Of a stretch of 46,340 nt of DNA, positions 20,731-30,046 are shown piece by piece. The DNA is from Chara braunii (lineage: Eukaryota > Streptophyta > Charophyceae > Charales > Characeae): assembly GCA_003427395.1 (NCBI GenBank), contig BFEA01000044.1, forward strand, positions 2,547,339 through 2,593,678, in the 5' to 3' direction. The position numbers and the translations under genes are program-made. Within the stretch, counting starts at the first letter, position 1. Each line of letters starts with the position of its first letter. The notes beneath the pieces are model-generated. The model was not told where the DNA came from. It searched no databases and saw only the letters and a list, made by a program, of their open reading frames with translations.

Positions 20731-21310
20731 TGTCATAGGAAAGGGGGTTTATTGAGGGTTAAAATAACTGAGAGATTAACGAACTACTTGGCCAAAGCAA
20801 ATGTGAGATTGAGAGAGATGTTGTTTATGCATGTTTGATTGAGAACAATCGTTTGGGGCATCTCTTGATAGCTTAGTCGCTTTAGATGCTCGTAGTGTGC
20901 TGGAGCTGTAGGAGTTAGTTCAATTCCTGCATTGTTAAATTTATTTTACGTAGTTCAATTTCAGCATTTTATGAGATAAGTTTATTTATGGCTTTGTATA
21001 AATTTTGGGACCCCTAAGTTGGGGCGGTCTGATCCTATGCCATAGGAAAGGGGGTTTATTGAGGGTTAAAATAACTGAGAGATTAACGAACTACTTGGTC
21101 AAAGCAAATGTGAGATTGAGAGAGATGTTGTTTATGCATGTTTGATTGAGAACAATCGTTTGGGGCATCTCTTGATAGCTTAGTCGCTTTAGATNAAATG
21201 TGAGATTGAGAGAGATGTTGTTTATGCATGTTTGATTGAGAACAATCGTTTGGGGCATCTCTTGATAGCTTAGTCGCTTTAGATGCTCGTCATGTGCTGG
21301 AGCTGTAGGA
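20704..21310 (+). repeat. About 306-bp tandem duplication, second copy also holding a single-N join
   Basis: The segment from CCCCTAAGTTGGGG at 20704 to AAATTTTGGGA at about 21008 is repeated from 21009 with very few differences. Inside the second copy an N at 21195 is flanked by an exact 89-base direct repeat (21106-21194 and 21196-21284). That inner repeat is probably an unmerged contig overlap. The outer one may be a real recent duplication or a further assembly error. Confidence 0.8.
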
Positions 21311-21389
21311 GTTAGTTCAATTCCTGCATTGTTAAATTTATTTTACGTAGTTCAATTTCGGCATTTTATGAGATAAGTTTATTTATGGC

Positions 21390-21915
21390 TTTGTATAAAT
21401 TTTGGGAAGACACTTTTCCTACGGGAAGCGCTGCCCAAATTTCTGCAAATCCAGGGAGTTAGTTAAATTTTGCATTTTACAAATTCAATGCTTTGTTTGA
21501 ATTTATATATGACTTAGTATAAATTTGGGAAGCCTACCTCTCTACAGGAGAAGTTGTCCGAAATTTTACGAATTCAGGGAGTTGGACAAAAATTGGCTTT
21601 GTAAAAGTCAAAGTTAAGCTTTATCTTGTATTTAGCGTTGTATAAATTCTGGGAAGACAGAGCTTTGTTTGAATTTATATATGACTTAGTATAAAATTGG
21701 GAAGCCTACCTCTCTACAGGAGACGCTGCCCGAATTTTTACGAATTCAGGGAGTTGGACAAAAATTAGCTTTGTAAAAATCGAAGTTAAGTTTTATCTTG
21801 TATTTAGCTTGGAAGCGCTGCCGAAATTATTTGTATTTTAGATGAGTTAGGATATTTTAGAACTTGAGAATTCGGCAGTCTGCTCTCATTTAGTAGACAT
21901 ACTGCCGAAATTTTT
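21390..21915 (+). repeat. Second hairpin series, AAATTTTGG/CCGAAATTT type (copy A)
   Basis: About four to five units, each with TATAAATTTTGGGAAG, then CTACGGGAAGCGCTGCC or CTACAGGAGACGCTGCC, then CGAAATTT and a tail such as ATTCAGGGAGTTGGAC. AAATTTTGG pairs with CCGAAATTT around a stem-loop containing GGGAAGCGCTGCC. Spacing is about 110-130 bases. The same series occurs at 44630-44970 in copy B. Confidence 0.65.
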
Positions 21916-21989
21916 GACATTTTTAGACAAATATCAGAGGCCAATTAGGAAGGTAGGATTATTTCATGATCATTCAAGCATGCCTGGGG

Positions 21990-22975
21990 CACTGGCCTGT
22001 GCTGCATTGCAGGTGACATTTATTCAGATTGATTTAAGGGTTGACTAGCTTCAAACTGCTACGAGGATCATCTTCTATTATCTCTTTATAACAGATCGGT
22101 TTTCAGCTCAACTCTGATTCATTCTCGCATCTCAACCTAAAGGTCTTAGCCCCTGTGAATTTAAATATTTCTTTTGGACTTTTACCTGAACTTTATTGAA
22201 TGACCATTTGAAAAGGACTGAGTGTTTATTTTTGGAAGGTTGGACAAGGGTTGGGGCTTGTGTGGGTAAGGCAAAGGGGTGTGAGTGCAGAGAATGATTG
22301 AAGTTGACCCCGCGTAGTGTGTGCTCTGTCGATGTGGATCTTTGATGTGATTGCAGGTATGTTCTTTGAGTTGGATTCCAAACTTAATTTTCTTTATGAT
22401 TATATATATAATTTTTTAAGGAATCGACACCGAGATTGTGAGAGTGGATGTCTCCTATCTCATAACTTTTATATTATGTTTTATGTGTCCGTACGACCCG
22501 TTGAGGTCGTACGGAGTGATTAAATAAGTTCTGCATCGAGAGAAAATGAAGATCCCTTTCACCTTTTTCTTTTTAGAATTATTGTAGTTGGACATTGAAG
22601 TTTGTGGCAGCCGTGAAAATGAAACCCCTTGATTTCTCTCCAGGCTCTGGATGATGGAGCTTGCCTCCAAGGCCACGAGAGTTGGCTGCCACCATAGGCT
22701 TGAACCTGTGTACCACCCACTCCTCGCAAGGTGCAGAAGAGGGTGTGGTGATCAACCGCCTTGGCGGTTGTTTAGCGTCGAGAGATTAACCCCTCAAGGC
22801 GCGTGTCAGCCGACACTTGAGTGTCGAACGTGACCCTCGAGATCATCGAGGATCGCGTGGTTATGGGTACTACATAGTACTCCATCGATGCGACTCCTTG
22901 CATACTCTTGCATTGCTAGTCGATATGACAAAGCCCTAGCGTTCACGCGGTTTTATCTTGAGTCTCGCGCGCGAC
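21990..22975 (+). repeat. Conserved 3' block of the element (copy A)
   Basis: Matches 45190-46163 in order: TATCTCTTTATAACAG, TTGAAGTTGACCCCG, AACCTGTGTACCACCCACTC, GCAAGGTGCAGAAGAGGGTG, GAGAGATTAACCCC, and TTGCATTGCTAGTCGATATG. A hairpin CTCAAG..CTTGAG encloses GTGTCAGCCGACAC at 22793-22821. The plus frame 22651-22833 is not kept in copy B, so this is not called as a gene. Confidence 0.75.
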
Positions 22976-22978
22976 ACT

Positions 22979-23120
22979 TAAGGTCCGAATGTGGTAGGAT
23001 TGTTTGGGTTATTACATCCTTTAGCAGATGGTTTAAAATTAATGATAAAAGAGCCTATTCTACCAAGTAGTGCTAATTTATTCATCTTTATAATGGCTCC
23101 AGTCATTACATTTATTTTCG
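22979..23120 (+). pseudogene. nad1: Nuclear insertion of mitochondrial DNA: nad1 fragment (NUMT)
   Basis: The plus strand from 22982 reads [20 protein letters not shown], then [20 protein letters not shown] and VITF. This is the segment around residues 39-82 of NADH dehydrogenase subunit 1 of respiratory complex I, a mitochondrion-encoded membrane protein in plants and algae. The similarity begins with AAGGTCCG just after the element sequence and ends near 23110-23120. It is A/T-rich, unlike its flanks. Downstream GGTTATGGGTTGGATACTGA resumes the element (compare 46190 onward), so copy B shows the empty site. Gln of LLQPL is His here. The piece has no start or stop and cannot be functional in the nucleus. 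Confidence 0.88.
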
Positions 23121-23640
23121 TGCTAAAAGGTTATGGGTTGGATACTGAAAGGACTAAGAGAGTTTTTTTTTTGTATGTATTTTAATTTTTGTGTAGTGTA
23201 ACGTGTGGTGTGTGAAATGCATCCTAGTCGACCGACAATGAGTCGTGCTTGAGACCTCAAACCCCCAATGCGTCGACTCGTGTGCGGGTCAGATCTGGGG
23301 CGTTAACTGCACGTACCCCCTATGCTACAGCGAACAAGAAACGCCCTCGGTCGGGCCACCTCTGCGATTGCATACAAAAAGTCTTCGCACGTGCTTCGAT
23401 AACTCAGTGGGATACGCTCACTCAAAGGATTGTGACAGCTCCCGCGGGTGGAGGTAAGTTGTACCTCGCGTAACCCTATCATGTCGTAGGGGTTCGCGAG
23501 AGGTATGGCTGACGCACTCGGCCGGAGCGGCAAAACGCTCTGCTACAAAGTCCTACAAAATCCTGCATGATGCGGTCGGGAGGATCCCCTTGTGAGATCG
23601 ATGCGCTTGACAGCGCAACAGAAAGGCCTCAGGGGTGAGT
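23121..23640 (+). repeat. Distal block of copy A, shared with 6150-6850
   Basis: 23121-23165 aligns with 46190-46225 of copy B. The rest (23220-23640) matches the fragment at 6150-6850, including CATGTCGTAGGGG and the GGTCGGGAGGATCCC stretch. Small frames (23245-23473) are not kept in the other copy. Confidence 0.6.
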
Positions 23641-24060
23641 CGACATGTGGACACAACGCACAGATGCGTCGCTTTTTTTGTCCGGCATAAAGCTTGATGC
23701 GGGCTCTTTCTTTCATTCTTTCACCACCTCCGCCCAAAACCTCGCACCCAAACTTGCCACATGTTGCTCCCTTGCAAAACTGATGCTTTGGCAATTAATT
23801 TCGTAAAGATCTCTCGACTCGTCGCCTCATTGCACGAAGCTAGTTTCTCTGGTTTCTTTTTTTGTTTGTCTAAATTTCTGGTTTTCTGTTTTTCGAACTC
23901 TTTCCCGTTTCTTTTTTTGTTTTTTTCCTTGTTTGCTTTTTTCCTTTTTTTCTCTTTTTCTTTTTTTATTGTCAATTGAAATATTGTTGTCCCCTCGAAG
24001 CAGGAGGCATGTGACGTTCCTTTGTGGACAAGGCTTGGGACTTCCTCCCTCCACGACACG
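23641..24060. other. Stretch without a gene; T-rich 23850-23980
   Basis: A T- and C-rich plus strand (TTTCTTTTTTTG type) creates low-complexity frames on both strands. No recognisable gene. Confidence 0.6.
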
Positions 24061-24780
24061 TGATCCTGCAATGTGTGTCGATCCTGCTCTCTTAGATGTA
24101 TGTATGACCTTCATTGTGCAAATTATTCACTGTGTTTTTCGAACCATCTCATCACTGTGACTGCGATTGTGGATGACTCTGTGATTGTTAGTATCCCATC
24201 GCTACGACGGGTGAGTACAATAAGTGCCCTTGAGGCTTTCTTGTGACTACGACACGCGGCACTCCTTTGCAATGACGGGTCGAGACCCCCCTCCCCCTCC
24301 CGACAGCGCGGCATGCGGTCTCGCAGCATGCACCGCAACACCGGTTTTCCTTATGATGTATGTACATTCCCCTCTGTGTCGTCAGCAGTTGTGAATCGTG
24401 CGACCCATCTCACCACCATGAATGTGGTTTATATCATTCGCTTTGCGTTTTGTAAATCATCTCACCACCGTGTATGTGATTTGTATTCGGTTATGAAATG
24501 TATGGTTGTTATCAGTATCTCATAATACGTTAAGAACCCCGTAGAGTAGGAACCCCGTTGGCACTCTTATAACTACGACGCGTGGTGCTCCTTCGCAATA
24601 ATGAGTCGAGTTCCCCTCCTTCCCCTCCTTCTCCTCCTCCTCCTCCTCCTCCCCTTCCCCCTCCCGTAGGCACGACACGTGGTTTCGCAGCATGTATCGA
24701 TTTTCCTCATGGTGTGTGTATGTCCTCCTTTGTGCGGTCATCAAGAGTAAGTTTGCAGGTCATCTCTCCACCTTAAATAG
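24060..24780 (+). repeat. Tandem repeat with about 330-365-bp period, 2-3 units
   Basis: CT(T/A)(G/A)TAACTACGAC-type sequence near 24240 and 24566 is followed in both units by a GTCGAG, C-rich stretch, GCAGCATG, TTTTCCT(T/C)ATG, a GTATGT segment and CATCTC(A/T)CCACC (near 24404 and 24757). A partial earlier unit ends at CATCTCATCACTG (24145). The C-rich stretch has expanded into (CTC)n at 24620-24655 in the last unit, which explains the uneven spacing. Confidence 0.65.
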
Positions 24781-24914
24781 GAATTTGGAGGCACAAATAA
24801 ATCTTTTTTCGGTCGTTTATCCGTCACTAAGTGATTTTGGATAAATCATGAAGCCCTACGACTTTTTAGATTATACGTCAGCTCATATCGTTTTTCTCTC
24901 TCGCCCCCTTTCCT

Positions 24915-24917
<3 letters not shown>

Positions 24918-24963
<46 letters not shown>
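24918..24963. repeat. (CT)n microsatellite
   Basis: An uninterrupted CT run. Confidence 0.97.
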
Positions 24964-24966
<3 letters not shown>

Positions 24967-25155
24967 GTTCCTTCCCCTTGTTTTACGCTCTGCGCTAGTA
25001 ACCACTTATATAGTTAGAAATTAGGACTAGCACCCAACTCTTAGCTCGAACCACCAAATAAAGAGAAGCTGCGGAGAAACAATACGTAGGCAGAGTGCCG
25101 TGGTATTCCGGATTCAACAATTAACTTGTTTATGCTATGCACCTTGATCCGTCTG

Positions 25156-25177
25156 ATATATATGTGTATATATATAT

Positions 25178-25212
<35 letters not shown>
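25156..25212. repeat. (TA)n microsatellite
   Basis: A TA run with GTGTA and GAGA interruptions in its first half. Confidence 0.95.
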
Positions 25213-25214
<2 letters not shown>

Positions 25215-25700
25215 TGTATTTCTTACGAAAAAATGACGCCTGTCTCTGATCACGACAGATCCATGTCCAATCCTTCCTCCTGGCCTATAGGTAGTCTTCG
25301 AACGTTGAGGATCCCCGTGACACCCCTCTTGATTTCCTTCGGAGCCATACAACATCCTTTAAGGACGTATCGAGAATTTTTTAATTATGCGTAATTATCT
25401 AATCAAGCATGATTAGCCTTAGCAACTGATTATTGATAACACCCCACTCCTCCGAACGCGCGTGTCATCTTGGCCATATGAACCATCCATTGCCTAAAGG
25501 GAAGAGTTGTTCAGACCATTGGAAGCGTCCATGAACCACTTATTGAAGTAAGCTCCAGAGCCCTCTATTCTCTGGGAGAGACTTCTACATCGCAACGAAG
25601 AGCATTCGCCCCCTACCAGGATTCCGCAGTGTGTCGGCCAAGCCAATGTCAGAGCTCAACCATCCACAATTTAAACTTGGTATGGGGTGTGTAACGTGCA
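25213..25700. other. Stretch without a recognised gene
   Basis: Short frames only. The boundary with the hAT element falls somewhere near 25700. Confidence 0.5.
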
Positions 25701-25772
25701 CCAGTGCCGACATTGTGAACATGACTGGCACCGGTCACCTGTCCGTGACCGGCTGGTCACCAGGCTTGAAAT

Positions 25773-25792
25773 CCGTGAACGGCCGTTCACGG
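25773..25792. repeat. Perfect 20-bp palindrome in the hAT left subterminal region
   Basis: Two abutting inverted copies of CCGTGAACGG. Further GTGACC/GGTCAC motifs precede it. Motif GTGAAC recurs in opposite orientation at the right end. Confidence 0.9.
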
Positions 25793-25871
25793 GGGCCGTT
25801 CGGCGGTACGGTCGGGATGGGGGCGGGAGGGGGGGGGGGCGGGGCCCTTCTGCACCCCCGTACCTTCAAAT

Positions 25872-25872
<1 letters not shown>

Positions 25873-25961
<89 letters not shown>

Positions 25962-26019
25962 AAGGGGGGGAAAAGAAAAAAAAAAAAAAAAAGGTGGGGG
26001 GGGGGGGGGGGGGGGGGGG
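25873..26019. repeat. A86 run followed by G-rich purine tract and G24
   Basis: Positions 25873-25958 are 86 consecutive A. Then follow only purines to 25994, and after one T there are 24 consecutive G (25996-26019). Lengths in such homopolymers are unreliable in any assembly. Confidence 0.95.
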
Positions 26020-26089
26020 TTGGCGCAGGGCCCTCAAAGAGAAGCGCCATGAAGCGGGAAAAAAATAAATAAATTCGGGGTGTCAGGAA

Positions 26090-26700
26090 CACCCCACATA
26101 GCACCTATACCAACCCCTCCCCCCTAACCCCCCCACCCGCACCCCTACCCACACCCGAACCCCCCATGCCCAACCTCCCTTCCCTCGCAACACCCGCTAC
26201 CCCAAAACACAACCCCGCCCATTATCCTGCTTCGGGCCCAAATCCCCCCGCAACTGCAATCCTCACAAACTACCACCAACGCACCCCCTCCAAATACCTT
26301 CCCCCACCCAAACCCTCCATGCCCAAAACATGACCCCGACCCTTAACCCGCGTCGAGCCCGAATCCCCCAACACCTACACCCCTGACCAAGTGGCACCGA
26401 CGCACCAGACCCCCCACCCCCCCAACATTTCCAGATACCCCTCACCAAGTGGCTTTAAGGCCAAGTAACCCCTCCTTCCACATTCCCACATACCCTCAGT
26501 GAACCCATGTTACCCCTCCTCCCACATTCGCAGACACCCCTCAGTAAACCCATGTTACCCCCAATTGAGGCCACATACCCCCCCCCCAACATTCCCAGAT
26601 ACCCCTCCTCCCACATTCCCACATACCCCTTAGTAAACCCATGTTACCCCTCCCCAGACATTCCCGCACACCCCCCCCGCAAACGCAACTTACCCTCGTC
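26090..26700. repeat. C-rich imperfect tandem repeat in the hAT non-coding tail
   Basis: The plus strand is almost devoid of long G runs and rich in ACCCC and CCCCCC. From about 26440 a unit with TACCCCTCAGTAAACCCATGT and TCCCACATTCCCA recurs irregularly, with copies of the AAACCCATGTTACCCC core near 26509, 26547 and 26635. On the minus (transposase sense) strand this is a G-rich series with G-quadruplex potential. Frames here are not genes. Confidence 0.75.
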
Positions 26701-26929
26701 CCCACGAAATTGAAAATTTCTCATAAAATACATGAAATTGCAATCATCAAACAGAAGCCTGAGTTGAAGATAGTAGAACAAACCGTAATACACAAACACA
26801 AAAGCCACAGTAAGAAAAAAAGTGAACAATGAAACTACCAAGTAACTGAAAATGTGAACAATAACTGAAAATAAAACAACAAAACAAGAAGAAGAACGAA
26901 ACATGTAAAACTCTAAATGAAGAAAGATA

Positions 26930-27416
26930 TACACAAACATCATCGAAGACGAATCGAGGGCCCGGTCTACGGCGCATCGCACTGCCCGTCGTCTGTGTCA
27001 TCGTCGTCGATGATGCGCTCTCGCCACCTGTGCAGCACCGTCGCCGCCGTCTCCTCTCCCTACCCCCTCCACTGTGACGCAGACACGGTGTGACTGGCAA
27101 CCGCTGTGGCTGCCACCCTCTCTGCCTCCTGGACCTCTCCCTCTCTCTCTACACCCCTTACAACAGAACGTCCCAAAATGCCAGTCAGGGTCGTGTATGT
27201 CTTCCTACTTCTAGGCATGGGCACCCCATCCGTCGTGGAATCCTCCGTGCGGCCCCCAACAGCTCGGCGAATGTCCAGTCCTGTCGTTGTGTGACGCCGA
27301 AGCTCTTCATTCAGTATCCTGTGTGCTGTCCAAAGACAAGCTCCACGGCTGGTCTGCAATGTGACAGGATCAGGGGCATCCGCTAGCAATGCGGGGGGGA
27401 GTCGGCCACCCGGCAA
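26930..27416 (-). pseudogene. Distal accessory frame of the hAT element
   Basis: A 119-residue minus frame runs 27416 to 27060. It begins GGRLPPALLADAPDPVTLQT and contains TAHRILNEELRRHTTTGLDI, and it ends at a stop. In another frame just downstream (27060-26930) the strand reads VLHRWRERIIDDDDTDDGQC, which looks like the natural continuation after a frameshift. A clear shift near 27400 joins it to the frame above. I know no named domain here. It is an extension seen here behind the transposase, now decayed. Confidence 0.5.
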
Positions 27417-28455
27417 AGCACGTGTGGAAGGTCACCCTTTCGGACGTCGCTGACCATCTCGTTGTTCCGCACCTGCTGTGGGCGGTCGTGACAGTGGTGC
27501 AACCATCTTGTCGCCCGGTCGCACAGCAACACACGAACGACCCGGCACCAGGATGCTCCAACCTATCTCCCTTCCGTACCCAGCCTGCTGCGTCCGCAAG
27601 CATCTCTGTCAACCTCCCCCCACGATTCCTCCTCTCACGCGTAACCCCAGGCATAGCATCCTTGAGTTTGCGGGTGACCCTGTTGATGCCGCTCCATGAT
27701 ACGGACTTCCCCTTCGCCTTCGAGGGAGGTGATGGAGAACCCTGCACATGCCTGCGCCCTCCTGCCGTCGCCGCTGCAGCAGCACCCTCTCCTTCACCAA
27801 CACTCCCGCCCGAAAGGCCCAAGCGTCCGCCGATAACTGTGGGACCGCATTCGCCGCCAACAACACTGCCACCAGACTCGCCTCCACGTCCACTCAAAGC
27901 CCCTGCACATGTCGGTCGTGTCCCTGCAGCGACTGACCCTGCTCCCCATGATACCCCTCCCAACTCAATAACCCTCTGACCTGTCAATTGCTCGAACAAG
28001 TCGGCCATCTCCATAGACCTCCCAATATCCCCCGATACCCCCGAGGGTACTGGCGGACTAACAGGCACGAAAGAAGATGGAGGCACAGCCTTCCAAAGCC
28101 TCTTCGATAAATGTCTGCTCCTGCCCATCACTGGATCAATCCCAGCAGTGTGGCGCTCACGTGGGGACATGGTGGGCGCGTGTGCCTCAACGGTGGCTGC
28201 AACAACGTCCTCGGGGTCCACCTGTCGCTCCTCCTCGTTGCGATGTGCAACCACATCATCCACCGCGACATGACCATCCTGAGGGTGATCTGCGACCACG
28301 TCCTTCATTGCGGCAACGCCGACAAGTGCTCTATCCACCTGCCCCTCCACCTTCGTGCCATCGCACCCAAGCAACCCCCCTGTGTCTGTCGTGGCCACAC
28401 CGTTGCCCCCGTGCGCCTCATCAGTAGTGGGTAGTCTCGGGGCCATAAAAACCAC
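27370..28455 (-). pseudogene. Long accessory frame behind the hAT transposase
   Basis: A 361-codon minus-strand open frame, Gly-, Val- and Asp-rich at first (VADHPQDGHVAVDDVVAHRN), then SKRLWKAVPPSSFVPVSPPV and MADLFEQLTGQRVIELGGVS. Next comes a Gly-rich spacer, then SWSGINRVTRKLKDAMPGVT and RRNRGGRLTEMLADAAGWVR. The last 50 codons look out of frame. No known catalytic motif is visible. It could be a second element-encoded protein, or a C-terminal extension of the transposase separated by shifts. The opposite strand is also open (27389-27979), but its Pro/Ser-rich product looks like a shadow. Confidence 0.45.
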
Positions 28456-28897
28456 CCAACCCTACCCCGACATCCTTCTTATCCCCGTATGCACGATCGA
28501 CCACGTGTTCCTCCGTGCAGAATCCGCCACCATCTACAACATTTGCAGAACCATCGTGTGTACACCCTGCTGCTAATCTCGCGGCAGTGACCTCCTCCAC
28601 AGTACACCCCATCTCCCTCGCCCTGGTCGTGTCCTGCTCCAACAAAAGCCGCTGTGTCGTGGCACACCCCGATACCATCCGTCTTAAATGCTCCTCCTCA
28701 AGCACGTCCTTGGGGTTCATGTCTAGCCTTCTGGCAACATCTCGAACCGGCGACACAGGCATGACGTCGTCACCATTCCTGCCCTCCTCTGTCTCGCGTG
28801 ACGTTGTAGCAGCCTCTGTCAACATCCCCGAACTCGCACCACCAAAAATCGATCCTATATGGTGTGCAAAATCGCTCGCCGGTGTCCGAACACACAC
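28421..28897 (-). pseudogene. Accessory frame segment of the hAT element
   Basis: A minus frame with VSPVRDVARRLDMNPKDVLE, then EHLRRMVSGCATTQRLLLEQ and MGCTVEEVTAARLAAG. These helical, charged stretches read like genuine protein. It overlaps the next frame (28455) by 35 bases and the previous one (28770-29291) by 128, so single-base shifts probably broke one original frame. No family recognised. Confidence 0.42.
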
Positions 28898-29291
28898 CCC
28901 ACCGTGCGGGCATTTGAAGTGGGTACACGTCCAACGTCGAAGTCGTCCCTGAAAATGCCAGAGGGAATCGATCCCTGCGGTACCTCCAAACCAAATCCCT
29001 GCCCGCCGCTAACACCCCCGCGCCCACTGCACCAGGGCCAGGAGTAACAAAGGAGGTGCCCCCCGCCCCGTCCTCAAACGGCCCACCACCGTCGCCGCTG
29101 CCGAACCCATGCTCACCCCCATCTCGAAGGTGCTGTCCATCTCCCTCTCTCTCGTCGCCGGAGTCCTCATCATCGGCGACATCTCCATCGTCACCTCCAT
29201 CGTCACCTCCATCGTCCTCGCTCGACGATCGCACAACCTGTGTCTGCTTGCGCCCTCTCGCGACCACACTCCTAGTCAAGGGAGGGCTCAT
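28770..29291 (-). pseudogene. Acidic C-terminal tail of the hAT transposase
   Basis: The frame starts MSPPLTRSVVARGRKQTQVV and runs directly into a Ser/Asp/Glu/Gly-rich acidic stretch (RSSSEDDGGDDGGDDGDVAD and on), then a Gly-rich part and a low-quality end. It follows the hAT dimerisation region after a frame change at about 29290. The function of the tail is unknown. The last third looks out of frame. Confidence 0.5.
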
Positions 29292-30046
29292 GCGATCGGG
29301 ATGGCAATGGCTCTACCGATCCCGCGACCGCATATCACTGGCAGCCCCATGATCACTCTGTCTGCCGGACTACTCACCAGCATCAGGTGTGTCACTGCCT
29401 CCCTGCTCCAAGTCCTCCGGGTCCATCCACGCCTCTGCCTCCATCTCGTCTGCCGCCTGCGGGTCCGTGGGGGGATCATACTCGATCTCCTTGCCGTACA
29501 ACTCGATATGAGCTGCACGGCGACCAAACACAGTCTGAACCGAAGGAGGGTCAAGGCACGCTGCATCTTGAGCGCCTGGCGCCTGATCTCCTCGTCCGTC
29601 AATGACCCCGGAGGCAGAGTACCTGATTTGCGCGACTCTGGGGCGTCGTCCAACCCCTCCTCAAGATCACCCCACGTCAGTACATGTCCCCTCCTCCTCT
29701 GTCTACAGGTCAGGAGCTTCTTGTTCGCACACATCTCCACCATTTTAGTCAGCTTCGTGAAGTCCAACCCGTTGCGGCGCTTCTCGTGGATACGCTCGTG
29801 CAATGCCTAGTTCCTCTCCGCGGGAGAGGCGCAGACCCACGTGTACATCAGACGTGTGGCGATAGCACAAAGCTCAGGGGCACAGTCGCCGTGCAAAACC
29901 CACCAATCAGCAATGGTCTGTGTCTCAACCAGCCCCTCGCACGTGTCCTCGTCCACAGTGCCTACATCTCCACCCCAATCATACCTTGGCTCGCGCGCGT
30001 GGAAGTCGTACAACGCTGACGGACCAACATGTACCTCTCCCCCCGT
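29288..30046 (-). pseudogene. hAT transposase C-terminal dimerisation region
   Basis: From about 30046 downward this frame reads VGPSALYDFHAREPRYDWGG, then ADWWVLHGDCAPELCAIATR and CASPAERN, matching the hAT C-terminal dimerisation signature (WW..HG...L..IA.R, then ERNW). The Trp after ERN is replaced by TAG at 29807-29809. The same frame continues as ALHERIHEKRRNGLDFTKLT on the other side, so a TGG-to-TAG change is the likely event. It joins the upstream transposase frame by a shift near 30046. Residues past about 29560 look out of frame again. Confidence 0.85.

Larger units (their letters stand above)
13078..23640 (+). mobile_element. Large non-coding repeat element, copy A
   Basis: Copy A and copy B (39479 to the window end) match block by block in the same order and orientation. 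Both begin abruptly at TGTCGGCGCGAATACCC; the flanks before that base differ. Matching blocks include 13078-13290/39479-39690, 14470-14610/39840-40000, 15655-15730/40522-40600, 18890-19170/42890-43130, the hairpin arrays, and 22000-22975/45190-46163. No transposase, polymerase or integrase frame is seen. The TG start would suit an LTR, but no second LTR was found. I regard it as a non-autonomous element of unknown class. The right end (about 23.6 kb) is uncertain. Confidence 0.7.

Noticed and set aside
19400-20760. CRISPR array
   Set aside because: Repeats with unique linkers suggest it at first sight, but arms vary, repeat length is not constant, spacing ranges from 50 to 110, and the context is eukaryotic with no cas genes.
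23110-23165. Group II intron 5' end following the nad1 exon (GTGCTAAAAGG)
   Set aside because: Sequence from TTATGGG onward matches copy B of the large element, so it is host repeat and not mitochondrial intron.
25631-26104. Poly-Lys and poly-Phe ORFs
   Set aside because: They come from the A86 and G24 homopolymers.
27389-29810. Plus-strand Pro/Ser/Arg-rich ORFs opposite the hAT frames
   Set aside because: GC-rich antisense shadows of the transposon frames.
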